This document shows, one piece after another, positions 45,037-56,290 of a stretch of DNA of 64,000 nt. The position numbers and the translations under genes were made by a program. This stretch comes from Craterostigma plantagineum. Lineage: Eukaryota > Streptophyta > Magnoliopsida > Lamiales > Linderniaceae. The stretch covers positions 1,922,001 through 1,986,000 of the forward strand of contig JAPQWV010000050.1 in NCBI GenBank assembly GCA_027422505.1, in the 5' to 3' direction. Each line of letters begins with the position of its first letter. Position 1 is the stretch's first letter. Under the pieces are notes generated by a model. The model saw only the letters and a program-made list of their open reading frames with translations. It was not told where the DNA came from and did not search any database.

Positions 45037-48000
45037 TCACATAACGCTACAAGCATTAGGATTCTCATCGCTAAACAACTGCGGTGCATGGTACGACCCG
45101 AAAGTATACGGGTTGAATTGGGGCAGGTCCGACCCGTAAACATACGGGTTAGGGTTTGGGTACCCGACATGAGGAGCATATTGCACCATATTCATATCGG
45201 CAATCATCTTCTCATTTCCATTATTATTACCTTTATCTTCTCCTCCTTTTTCTTTCTCCTTCTTTTCGCCGTCTTTTTTGTTAGGTTGTACGATTTGAAC
45301 TTCCTTCTTTAGCTGCTTCTGAAGCGCTTCGCCTAGTGCCTTCATGTCGATAGCGCCCGTAACCGTTACGAAATCCTTTTGGACATCGAATTTTATTTCT
45401 TCGTAACCTATGTACGCATTTATATATGTATGTATAATTTAGGCGAGGAAATTTTTAATTTTTAATTTTTGCATGTATCGATAAATAAATGTGATGGAAA
45501 GAATTGGACAAGTTTGTGGGAAGAAGGGAAACCTTGGGTTTTGGTGACTGTTTTGTAGATCTTGTGAATGCATCCTTCGCAGTGTAGGTGAACCTTGAAC
45601 ACCGCCGTAGTAACGGGCAGCTGAAACGGAAAAAAATAAAAATTGATTAATTAAAATTGCATGACATTAAATTTTATGTAGCAATTTCAATAATTTTATC
45701 TTAACAGAAAAAAATGGGTTTTAAAAAAAATTACACACTCACCACAATTTGCACTCATATATATATTTTTGTTCCTAATTTTTTGACAACTCAATTGTAG
45801 TCGTGACACACTCAAGCCGAGTCTAAACTCTAATCTTAATCACATTATCAGCTATTAGACGATTTTAGTGATTCCTTGAACTAATTGTCCCGAAACTACA
45901 AACAGCCAATGTGTTCAATTGTACTAATCAAAATTTTGACCTTCATAAAAACATCGTAAAACATTTCCATTGATAAATAAAACTCTATCAAGATTCTATA
46001 CAACTAAGTTCAGTATAACACTTGGGAAATTACAGTTAGCTATAGAATTACTACCACTTGGGAATTCTATCTTTTCAAGTGACCCGCCGTATAAGAATAT
46101 GCGACGAGATATGCAGCCTACACTATTGTAAGAAATGCCCATAAATATTAGGGGACTTTTCATTTTATTTAGGATTCAGGTCCTGTCAGGAAATAAATTA
46201 GTTTTAAGGACACAATTGATGCAGTATCACTTCATAGTTATTTAATTACAATGTTTAAATTTTGTAACACAAAACGATCATCCGGTACCAGTCAATGATC
46301 ATCCGATACTATTTCATTTCTTCATTACCACTTCATTGTTCCGAAATAACAAGATGTTAAAAGTTTGTAACACAAAACGATCATATAACTTTTATACTAC
46401 TTTTTAAGTTAGGTCATTATCTCTAATATTACAAAAAAATAGATCTTTTGAACTAAAATTTTTCTGAGATGACCTGTCTTAAATTAAACGTCCATGAATT
46501 TGAATATACCCTAAATATTATCTCCCTCCGTCCCATGATTTTTATCACATTTCTTAGTGGGTACGGATATTAAGGTGGCATTATTATAATAATATAGTAC
46601 AATGAAAAGGTAAAAAAGTGTATATTTTGACACGTCTTTTAAGAATATTTAATATTATTATATTGATTGTTTGTGATATTTTTTTACCAAAAAAAGAAAT
46701 GTGATAAAGTTAGTGGGACGCCAAAATGGAAAGATGTGATAAAATTAACGGGAAGGAGGGAATAATATTTGCGGTGGATGGATTTTAGTGAGAAGTGAAA
46801 TGTCGCAACCAATCTGCACTACTACACAAACAGTAGACCACTGACTTTAGTGCTCATCCCATGGAACTAATGCCTGCCACATGGCTTACCCGCTTTCCAC
46901 GGAAATAATAATTAAATGCATATTAAATTGACCATGAAAATGAAGCTTCAATCAACTTAATAAAGACATGCTCACTTCTAATTTTTAATTAATTTAATTA
47001 GGATGAATGAAATGCAATCCATGTGTCGTAAACCCATAGGTTAATTATTCTACTACCTTTTCAGACAGTAGTAGTATCCAAACAAACCTAGCTAGGTAAC
47101 CCAAAATACAAGTCGAATTGAAACAAATTTGAACCCATCAAACTGATCCCCTAAATTGTAGTAACGCATATGCCACCTTTTTAAATTATACAAAAGTACG
47201 ATAGTAAAAAATCACAAACCAGACAGGAATAATAATAATTTAAATGTTTAGATTCACGATTAATATAAATGATGGTTTTGTAATTTCCTGCCACTCTTTA
47301 ATTTGTTTCTGGAAAAAGGAAAATATAATAGCTTCACAAATGTCATCGATGTTATTTTTTTGAAGCACAATCATATTTATGCTTCTTAATCAATCAAGAG
47401 TGGCTGAAAATTACCAAAAAAAGGAATAACTATTCATGATAATTGGCGTAAACATTCGAGAGTAGTTTTGTCGGGCCTCAAAAGTCAATTACGTGATAAT
47501 TCTAAGATTAAATCATACCCCAAAGGTTAAAAATAAAAGGAGACCAGACAAGTGTTACTAGGACAACAGTAACATGCACTTGTGAACGACAAACAACAAC
47601 GTGGGGAGTTTTGAATAAAGAAAATTACTTTACGAGTCATTCCAAAGAATGATACTTCAGAAAATAAAATAAAATAAAGCGAAACACATGCACGTAAATT
47701 CAACATCAATCAAAGCACAGTCGAAGGACCACCACACCTCCACCACTATCGAAAATTTTCCCTTTCCTTTCTTTTCACATTTTTAAAAAATGTGTATTAC
47801 GATTTACGAATATGCATTTTCCACGTTAGATAAAATCAAACAAAAAAAATTGCGCAATTTAATTACTTACCTCTTTCTCCTTGGGTTTTGCGTCTCCTTC
47901 GTCTTCATTGAGTTTATCCTTTGTTGGTGGGTTGTCCTTGGATTCCTTTTTCTTCTTGTCCTTGTTCTTCTTATTGGCTTTCTCTTTGGGACTATTCACT

Positions 48001-48563
48001 TCTTTGTCTGTCGAATTTTTATTAGTACTATTATTATTAACGTTGTTCTCTTTGTTATTACCACTCTTAATCTGAGGTGAGATGAGCTCAACTTTCTTGT
48101 GTGTCTTAGCCTCTAATTTCTCACGGATCTCAATCGGGTCGATTTGACCCACCACCGTTATCTTTTGCCCATCGCCGACCGTCGCAGTTTCCACACCTTC
48201 ACACACACACACACACAAATAAAATATACATATATTATATATAACGAGAATAAATATAATATATATCCATTTCATTTTGTTGGTTTGCTAATTTAATTAA
48301 TACCTTCGAAAGAGCGGAGGCATTTGATGACTTTTAAAGCACAACCCTCGCAATGCAAATCGGTTCGCAAGACGACGGTGACGTCATCGCCGCCGTCATT
48401 CTTCTCATCCTTATTCTCTCCGTTGCTTTTCTTCTTCTTCTGTAATATATAAAACACGGAAAAGCCCCCATGATAGCGATATTGGCCAAGAAAATCAAAA
48501 GACTAAATAAAAAAAATAACTGGAAAAATTTAGAAACTGTATCTAATTTCATACCTCGCCCAT
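45037..48563 (-). CDS. Heavy-metal-associated isoprenylated plant protein (HIPP), two HMA domains
   Basis: Five exons: 48563-48555 (three codons), 48439-48304, 48196-47871, 45620-45533 and 45407-45037; all have GT/AG ends and phases agree, giving 309 residues. HMA domain 1 has VVLRTDLHCEGCALKVIKCL, then GQIDPIEIREKLEAKTHKKV. A long Lys/Glu/Asn linker follows. HMA domain 2 has FKVHLHCEGCIHKIYKTV, then VTGAIDMKALGEALQKQL. The C-terminus is rich in Pro, Tyr and Asn and ends CSVM, a CaaX box for farnesylation. Both domains keep CxxC metal ligands. HIPPs are plant metallochaperone-like proteins acting at membranes or in the nucleus. Intron 3 is 2.25 kb and hosts a Stowaway MITE. The linker is unusually charged and repetitive but fits the family. 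Confidence 0.9.
46521..46762. mobile_element. Stowaway MITE, copy 3 (in HIPP intron 3)
   Basis: Ends CTCCCTCCGTCCC and the inverted GGGAAGGAGGGA with TA at the borders. The body is clearly related to copies 1 and 2 but more diverged, so older. Confidence 0.88.
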
Positions 48564-49013
48564 CGTAAAGCGAAGGAAGTTGGAGTCAGAGGAAAGCGTA
48601 CGGTGTTTATAATTGTGCAGTAAAGGGAGACAAAAGGGGAGAGAGATAAATAAAAATAATTAAAGATAATTGGCAAGTGAATGTGATAGAAATTTATAGT
48701 TGTAATACTAACTGTTACCGTGTTCTAGTGTATGGTAGTGGCTGCTGAGCTGGCAATAGTCATTTGGATTTTTTCGTGAGGGTATTTGTAATTTGATAGC
48801 GAAATATTTAAACAAACTTAATTTAATTGAAAAAACAACTAAAATCAAAGAGTTGGAAGAATGTTCGAACCTGTCATTGGGCTCTAGGAATTTCTACCAC
48901 AAGTGGGTTCTGTATTATAGTTCAGTCCATGTGATAGCTTTCGATTATTGGGCTTTTGGACCATAAATCATTACATATTCTAGGCACATGCATAAAATAC
49001 GCAGAAAATTACT
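48564..49013. other. HIPP upstream region
   Basis: No gene. A minus-strand promoter is expected. I see no strong TATA box. Confidence 0.4.
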
Positions 49014-49021
49014 ATCATGTC

Positions 49022-49267
49022 CGGTGGCGGAGCTAGACTTATAAATCAGTGGGGTTCAAATTTAAATAAATAATATTATTAGTAGGGTCTATTTTGTATA
49101 TAATACTTTCGTGGGGTTTTAATTTTGAATATAATTCTTCAGTGGGGTCATTTTTGCAAATATTAGTTGTATTATATATTATTTTCATTTTTTCTATTAA
49201 AATTTATAAGCAATTTTTTTTAGTGGGGTCCATGCACCCCGGTGGTTCTGGGGTAGCTCCGCCGCTG
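49022..49267. mobile_element. hAT-type MITE with GGCGGAGCTA ends
   Basis: Left CGGTGGCGGAGCTA and inverted right CAGCGGCGGAGCTA, flanked by the perfect 8-bp duplication ATCATGTC (49014-49021, 49268-49275). 246 bp, AT-rich, with recurring GTGGGGT motifs. Non-coding. Confidence 0.88.
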
Positions 49268-49488
49268 ATCATGTCTAGCTGGAAAATCATAAGAATCCTT
49301 TGAGGTAGAAGATTAAGATGTTGTTGATAATATCAAAATACAAATTCTCAAACAATCGAGGAAAAGACCAACAAGTCAAAGTGATTCCTTAATTGGAATG
49401 CACTAACGAAAGATTGATCATATCAATCCAAATAACTTTAAGAAAGTACTGACCGACGAGATGAATACATCTAATAGAGTCAAACCAA

Positions 49489-50705
49489 ACGGAAGAATTG
49501 TTTGAGTGGCAGTGGACCCGGTCGAATAACACCGCGGCCACTAAAAGGGACACCAAGATTTTTACGCGGAAAATCCCCAAACAAATCGGGGTAAAAACAC
49601 GGGCAAGGAAGAACAACTTTACTATAGAAAAAAATTTAGGAGTTACAATCTCTCGAAGTATAAAGAAGACAACCCTTAATCGGAGAAAATATGTGACAAA
49701 CTCTATTATTTTTCCTCTTATCTCAATCTCTCTCTTTCTCTTTTCTTCGATGGGATGAATTTTGCACTCCCTGAGCCCTCGTATTTATAGGCAAACCATT
49801 GCCTTAATAATGCATGCGAACAAAATAAAATAATCTTCAGCACACCATTTGACAAATGAATGCGGCGCCGAATGGAAATTTTTTTTGCTTTATTTGTTAA
49901 TGTTTAATGCAGCCTTCTTTTGACCATTCGAAAAGCCATGTGCCCCTTTTTTTTAATATTTGCAGAAAAGAATCTTATATGGAGCAGGAAATTAAATCAT
50001 TCTTGCTCTATATAAATCAAGCATATTGTAGAGAAAATTGAGCCTAAACTCCGGCGAGCTTGGTCGGAAGATGGCCGGAGAAGTCCCTGAACAATGACAG
50101 CTCGAGCAGGAATGATTTTGTGAGAAAAATCTCTGCTCTGCCCATATTAATTGTTGATCGTCGGATGGGGCGCGCTTGATTGGAGGGCTAGGAGTTAATC
50201 TCTCAGGTTTGAATGAGAGCCGCTGGATCACGCGCGCAAATAAGATCGGATGGCTCATATTGAAACTGTTGATGGCAACGACGATTTATAAGTTGTGATG
50301 ACCACGCTGTACAATCCGGCTACGCATGGTACAAGCTCGTTGAAGTAGGGCAGCAGATTCTGTTCTAATAAATACCAGTTTACCAGTTTCAAGTGATCAC
50401 TTCCGAGACCTTATATCTTTTGCTAGGGTTTGAATTAGCGAGAGAGGTTACTAGAATTTGTAGAGGACACGGAAAGCTATAACTTTCGTGTTGTGAGAAT
50501 ACAAATCGAAGATATGTTGGTCCATGGAGTAAGCCTGAAGTCGAGGCCTGACCACGTTAAATCTGTGTTTTTCTGTGTTTTTTGAGCTGCGTTTTTCGTT
50601 CGATCGAGCTTGCGATTGCTCGAATTGATTAGGACAACCCATACATGCATAATCACAGGTAAAAGGCGAGTCGATTGCAGCTAGTTTCACAACACATATC
50701 ATAAG
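49489..50705. mobile_element. Fragments of LTR retrotransposon LTRs
   Basis: Bases 49490-49800 look like one Copia-type LTR tail (TTTACGCGGAAAATCCCC and a pyrimidine run before GTATTTATAGGC). Bases 50030-50640 resemble the LTRs at 25.4 and 34.0 kb (CTAGGGTTTGAATTAG, GGTCCATGG, GACCACGTTAAATC). Neither has clear ends, internal region or coding. Confidence 0.5.
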
Positions 50706-50810
50706 GTCTCCCACTTGGAACCAACTCGGGCTTTCGAGCTTTCAATCTTCGTTTCCCCCGAAGATTCTTCATTCACAGCCTCAAGAGGTTCCCTCCAAGC
50801 CCTTATACTT

Positions 50811-51310
50811 CCATCTGAAGTTCACCCTCACGTGTTCGCTCCATGCTCACCACACCAATGTATGGATTTTTCAGGCCCAATCCAACCCAAGACCAAGTGT
50901 ATAAGCTTGTGGGCTAACTCCCTCTATTGTAATTGGTTTTGGAGAGGAAGCCCACAAGCTTATCTGGGCTTGTGTCTTGAGCTGGAATTGGGCCTGAAAA
51001 ATCGCTACATTGGTGCGATGAGCGTGGAGCGGACACGTGAGGGTGACCTTCAGATGGGAAAAAAGTTCTAGCCCGGATACGGTGTGAGTTGTGTGTCCCC
51101 AGCCCTTGTAAGACGATTGGTGAACTGCGATGAAAAAAGCGCTTGGTGCAGTGATTGCGGGGAAGCGCTTGGTGCAGATAATCGTCGAAAGGGAGGCCCG
51201 TTGGGTGGTCTTTAGTTTGAGGGGAGGATTATTGGGTGTCAAACCCAAGTTACACACCGGATAAATCGAGAAAGTTCGTCAAGTATATAAGCTTGTGGGC
51301 TAACTCCATC
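50811..51310 (+). mobile_element. TRIM element with palindromic 5' end, split 3' LTR
   Basis: The right part is a normal TRIM: LTR end CTGAAAAATCGCTACA, internal region from 51007 (TTGGTGCGATGAGCG), purine tract GTTTGAGGGGAGGA and 3' LTR from 51230 (ATTGGGTGTC). Bases 50811-50914 are an inverted copy of 50950-51057, so the 5' LTR start is replaced by a mirror of its own end plus internal sequence. The 3' LTR is cut at 51310 by a Copia insertion and resumes at 58781. Confidence 0.72.
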
Positions 51311-51817
51311 TATCAAATTTGCAGAAAGCACAGAATTGAAAATTAACACGAACGATTTAACGTGGTTCGGATTATAATAATCCTACATCCACGGCCAAGC
51401 AAACTCGATTTTATTGATGCTGACAGATTATAGATTTTGGGAGTTCAATCTCCACCAAAACCCATCAGAAATCAAATGGAATTAAAACCAGACTCTCAAG
51501 AACACACACAGACTATGTGTGAAACTCATTTGAGAAAAAGAAGTTGGATTTCTCGCCATTGGTTCGTTATATTCCGTTGCTCAGTGCATTTCTCAAGCAA
51601 ATCGTCGTTTGCGAAGGCGACTTAATAAGTTGGGCCTCTCTTGATTAATCGTCGCTGATAAAAGCAATTCCATAAGTTGAATGATTCTTTGATTGCATGC
51701 GCGCTTCTTAAAACCTTAGCACGCCTTCGACTAACTCTGTTTCAACTGGCTTAAAACTCGAGCACTGTTCCATCAAGCTTGAGCTCTGTTCAGTCTGATC
51801 AATGCTTGGTTTCAACA
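51311..51817 (-). repeat. 3' LTR of the 7.47-kb Copia element
   Basis: 507 bases. Preceded on the minus strand by the polypurine tract at about 51818-51830. Confidence 0.92.
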
Positions 51818-51837
51818 GCCCCCCGCAAGATGGATGG

Positions 51838-52756
51838 TAGAAATTTTTCACAGACATCTTGAGCATGAGTTTCTGTAACACTGGTCCCGTAAGAGACTTA
51901 GTAAAGATGTCAGCAAGTTGATGTTCTGAACGCACAGACAGCAACTTGATCATTCCTTTCGAGATATGATGCCGAATGAAATGGCAGTCTATCTCTATAT
52001 GTTTAGACCGTTCGTGGAATTTCGGGTTCAAGGCAAGCTTGAGTGCTGATTGGTTGTCACAATAAACGACAGGAACGTGACTCCCATCAATGTTTAGCTC
52101 CAGAAGAAGTCCTCTGATCCACAAGAGCTCTGCCACAGCTGAACCCAATGCTCTATACTCGGTCTCGGTGGATGATCGTGAAACTGTAGCCTGCTTCTTT
52201 GCCTTCCAGGTTATCATGGAGCTTCCTAAGAAGGTGAAGAAACCAGTCACTGATTTCCTCGTGTCCCGACAAGCCCCCCAATCTGCATCGGAAAAGGCAG
52301 TTAAGCTGAAGTTTTGTTCTGCTGCCATGAAAATTCCCTGGACTGGCGAATTCTTTATGTATCTTAACAGATGGTGTGCGGCCATTAAGTGACCTGAGCG
52401 AGGTGCTGCCATGTACTGGCTCAGCTTTTGAACAGCAAAAGCAATGTCTGGACGTGTGAATGTGAGATACAACATCCTTCCAATCAACCTTCGATATTGG
52501 AACGGGTTAGGCAGTAAGTCCCCATCAGTTGCTGCGATCTGCTGGCTTGGATTAATAGGTGTTGACAATGGTCTTGAATTCAAGTACCCTGTGTCTTCTA
52601 ACAGCTGCAAGGCATACTGTCTCTGTGACATGTAAATCCCAGCTACACTTCTGACAACCTCAATTCCCAGAAAAAATCTAAGTTCCCCCAAATCTTTAAC
52701 TCTGAAACAGGAACTGAGAAATGTATTTGCTTGTTCTATCTGCTTGTGGCTGCTCC
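51838..52756 (-). pseudogene. Copia reverse transcriptase end and RNase H
   Basis: Contains MGELRFFLGIEV, YALQLLEDTGYL, a TRPDIAFAV block, then RNase H: FSDADWGACRDTRKSVTGFF, SSTETEYRALGSAVAELLW, VYCDNQSA and HIEIDCHFIRHHI, ending in ADIFTKSL-like sequence. This long frame is still open (52691-51708). The YVDD catalytic box lies just upstream near 52770, in a frame different from the part before it. Confidence 0.85.
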
Positions 52757-53812
52757 TGCTAAAATAATGTCATCCACGTAAACAAGTAGTATAAGAACTT
52801 GATCTCCTTCCCCTTAAACAAACAAGGTGTGGTCTGATTCTGTCGGACAAAGCCAAAACTGATCACTGCATCAGTAAATTTTCTGTTCCACTCTCTTGAA
52901 GCTTGTTTCAACCCGTATAAGGATTTGTGAAGTTTGAAGGCTAATCTTTCTGAATTCCCTTGTCCAAATGCCTTGCTGAGTGTAACGATCCGTTCCATAC
53001 CGGGTGTCACTATAGCATCGGTCCCTATCGGGACCAGTGGGGTTGGGCCCACCACACTCTGACTGATAGTCTGGCCCCACTGTACCACCATTTAACCTTT
53101 TAGCGTGCTTCGTGCACTCGCTCACACGCACCCTGAGAAACTTCCCAGGGGTCACCCGTCCTTAGATTGCCCTAAGTCAAGCAAGCTTAACTTCGGAGTT
53201 TCTATAGATGGACTCCCGAAGGTCGACCTTGATGATATGAGTAGTACTATCAATTTCCTTATACGATTCTTAGCCTGACACGCCATACATTGTCAGTCTT
53301 AGGATCCCCTCTCATTCGGGTGTCGGATCAGTTCGTTCACGTACCCCTTCGCCTAGAAGCCTGCCAGGAGCCGCTCCTTGTCCGTGCACCTCTCTGGCAC
53401 CGGCGATCACTCCCCGCCCTCATCGGCCCCGGGCGTCACACTGAGACCTTGAGGTAGGTCCATATACACCTCCTCACTTAGCTGCTAAAGAAACTATGAT
53501 CTTTATTGTGTTTGGTTTGGCAACTGGTGCAAAAGTGTCCATGTAGTCCACTCCTTCCTTTTGATCATAACCCTTTGCAACTAAGCGAGCTTTATACTTC
53601 TCTATTGCCCCAGCTGCATTGTACTTTAACTTGAATACCCATCTATTCCCAATGGTCTTCTTCAAGAGCTCTAAGTTCCTCATTCTGGCTTGCACCCACT
53701 TGTCTGATCTCATTGCTTGAGCAAAGCTCTTGGGCTCCTCTGCCATAGCAATGTTACTGAGGAATGTTCGATGTTGTTGAGTGCAGTTCTGGTATGACAG
53801 ACATTCAAACAT
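52757..53812 (-). pseudogene. Copia reverse transcriptase N-terminal part, interrupted
   Basis: Begins with the [19 protein letters not shown] and [19 protein letters not shown] blocks and stops at 53474. A stretch after IIVSLAAK is deleted and only EEVYMDLPQGL-like codons remain before the solo LTR. After the LTR it continues with FKLHKSLYGLKQASREW. A frameshift precedes the YVDD box. Confidence 0.82.
52981..53440 (-). mobile_element. Cassandra-like solo LTR with 5S rRNA-derived sequence
   Basis: Minus strand starts TGTGACGCCCGGGG and ends GGATCGTTACA, flanked by the perfect duplication CTGAG (52976-52980, 53441-53445). Within it, about 53140-53215 (minus) resembles 5S rRNA: AACTCCGAAGTTAAGC, TGCTTG, GGACGGGTGACCCCTGGGAA, covering the box A and box C control regions. 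A 5S-like promoter in the LTR is the hallmark of Cassandra TRIMs. 460 bp. No second LTR, so it is solo. Confidence 0.9.
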
Positions 53813-53964
53813 AGGATAAAGAATTTTCCTTTCATGAAGAGTGTTGCAGTGATAACCCTTTAGATAGGTTGGCTTCCTTGACTATCTACCAGATCTAATA
53901 TGCATTCCTTGTGCCTGCTGGGCAGGCTGAATGGGATTTTCAGTGGGTTCAAATCCATCTTCAA

Positions 53965-55079
53965 CTATGCCTTCAGGGGGAAGTTCAACCATGTCTTCAG
54001 GTGGAAGTTCCTCAGTGCATCACCAGGTTGCTGTGTTACTTCTTCCTCCGCAGCAACCTCTGAGCAGGGCCTAGGCAACACCTGAGAGCCAAAAATATCT
54101 GTCTCATTCTTAGCAGATTCCTGAATCTGGAAAGGATATTCATTTTCCTTGAATTTTATATCCCTTGAGACGAAAACCTCTCTTGTGGATAAATCCATCA
54201 GCTTATATCCCTTCATCCCAACTGGGTAGCCTAGAAACACACATTGTCTCGCCCTTGGGTCAAATTTTCGCCTACCTGCTGCAAGAGTGGAAGAAAAGCA
54301 TAGACACCCAAAAACTCGAAGCAAGTCATAGTTAAAAGGTCTATGGTAAAGTAACTCAAATGGGCTCTTGTTCCCTAGCTTCACAGATGGTGTTCTATTA
54401 ATGAGATAGGTGGCAGTTAATACAATTCTGACCATAGTTCAATAGGCACTCGAGACTGAAAATACAAAGCACGAGCTACATTTAATAAATGTTGATGCTT
54501 GCGTTCTACCACTGAATTTTGTTGTGGTGTTTGAACACATGATAGATGGTGAATGATGCCTTTGCTCCTAAACAAGTTAACAGGGTTAAACTCTTTTGCA
54601 TTATCTGTTCTCACTGTTTTTACCTTGGATTTAAATTGAGTTTCCACCAAGTTCAAGAAATAAGCAAGGATTGAATGCACTTCTGACTTATGTCTGATCA
54701 TGAATAACCAGGTAAAGCGTGAATGATCATCTACTATGGTGATGAAATACTGGTGTCCTAGATGTGATGGAACATGAAATGGCCCCCATATATCGCAATG
54801 AATCAAATCAGACACAGAACATGTAGCATTACTGTTATTTGGAAATGAGTTTCTCTTTTGCTTAGCTAAGGGACAGATTTTGCAGCATGTATCTAACAGA
54901 TCAGAACTGATATTCAGTGTATTCTTAAGGATGCCAAGAACCCTATCAGAGGGATGTCCGAGGCCTACTATGCCACACATGAAGTGACAATTTATTGAGA
55001 AAAATAGAATGACTTTCAGCAACAGACACATTTTCTGCTTGAATGATGTAGAGTCCGGATGTTTGCCTACCCTTGCCAA
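53965..55079 (-). pseudogene. Copia integrase region
   Basis: GHPSDRVLGIL, an HHCC-like CCKICPLAKQ, the core HCDIWGPF, VDDHSRFTWLF, VRTDNAKEF and VERKHQHLLNVARAL, then [14 protein letters not shown] sequence and the [13 protein letters not shown] block. Asp, Asp and Glu of the catalytic triad are visible. Frameshifts near 55000 and 54430 split it into three frames. Confidence 0.85.
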
Positions 55080-56290
55080 TCACTTGGTGTGTAGGTCCCT
55101 GGATCTGAAAGGTGTTAGCCTCAAAAAGAAATTTACAAGCATTGTTGCATGCCAAGTAACTTACAGATTTAAGATTAAAATGGAATTGAGGGACAAACAA
55201 AATATCAGTCAAGGTAATAAAGCTGTCGAGCTTAAAAGATTCAGCTTTATTCACTCTGATTATAGTATTATCTGGTAATATGACCTTGGATTCCTTAATC
55301 TCATGCAAGTCATACAACATACCCATACTGCCACACATGTGCCTTGTGGCTCCGGAATCCACAAGCCAATAGGATGAGCTAGAAAAGTCAGGCAGATTAA
55401 ATGAGAGGCATATACCTGGTGCCTTCTCACCTGGCTGGTTTTGGTCAGTTCCTTGAGGATGAATGTTGAAGGCAGATTGGTTGATTAACTCCTTCAGGCT
55501 TTGTAGTTGATGAGGGGTCATCTTCAGCTGAACCAAAGCCTCACCAGCCATGGGAATTCCAGCTTGACTGCCTTGCTGTCCTGATCTGTTAACTGTCTCA
55601 ACCATGGCATTGATGGCCCTAGCTGCCCTGAAGCATGTTCCCTGTCTATACCCAGGGGGAAAACCATGTATCTGGTAACATGTCTCAATGGTGAGCCCCC
55701 TTTTGTTACAGTGGGTACACACAGGCTTGCCAGCCTCTTTTCTCCGCCAGCCCACATTTATCTTGTAAGTCTCATGATCCGCCTTGGCAGCCAACATGGC
55801 CAAGTTATTATTCTAGTCATCATTTCCTCGTGGATGCCCTGCCATCATAGTTCTCTGTTTCTCTTCCAGAATCAGCAAGGAGAAAATCTTGTTAATGGTA
55901 GGAAATGGATCCATCAGTAGTATTTGTCCTTGGGTCTGGGAGTATGTATCATTCAATCCCATCAGAAAAGTGAGAACATATTCTTCCTCCGAATGTGCAT
56001 TGATTGGGTTAATACCACCACACGTGCAGGAACAAGGTGGTCGATAGCTAGAGAGTTCATCCCAAAGTGTCTTTAGTTTGGTAAAGTAAGCTGCTATGGT
56101 GTTTGAGCCTTGAGCAAGATTCACCAGATCCTTTTTCAGCTGCAGAATTCTCGGTTTATTGGTCTGCCCAAATCTCTCTTGAAGATAGATCCAAACCTCG
56201 CGAGCTGTTGAACTGTAAAGAATGCTTGCGGATATCTCCTTTGAAACCGCATATAATATCCAAGAAATAACTAGGTTGTTGTTTCTTGTT
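54946..56290 (-). pseudogene. Copia GAG C-terminal part, zinc knuckle and protease
   Basis: GAG continues after the insertion with ISASILYSSTAREVWIYL and QGSNTIAAYFTKLKTLWDEL. An in-frame TAG lies at 55813-55815. A knuckle-like CTHCNKRGL then TCYQIHGFPPGYR follows, with the usual His replaced. The protease has WLVDSGATRHM, then the GAG-pre-integrase region. Defective. Confidence 0.82.

Noticed and set aside
47790..48080. Plus-strand hydrophobic peptides at 47790-48080
   Set aside because: Antisense of the Lys/Glu-rich HIPP linker, which reads as Leu/Phe/Ser on the other strand.
53130..53240. A genuine 5S rRNA gene
   Set aside because: Only box-region similarity within an LTR bounded by TG/CA and a 5-bp duplication; other 5S parts do not match.
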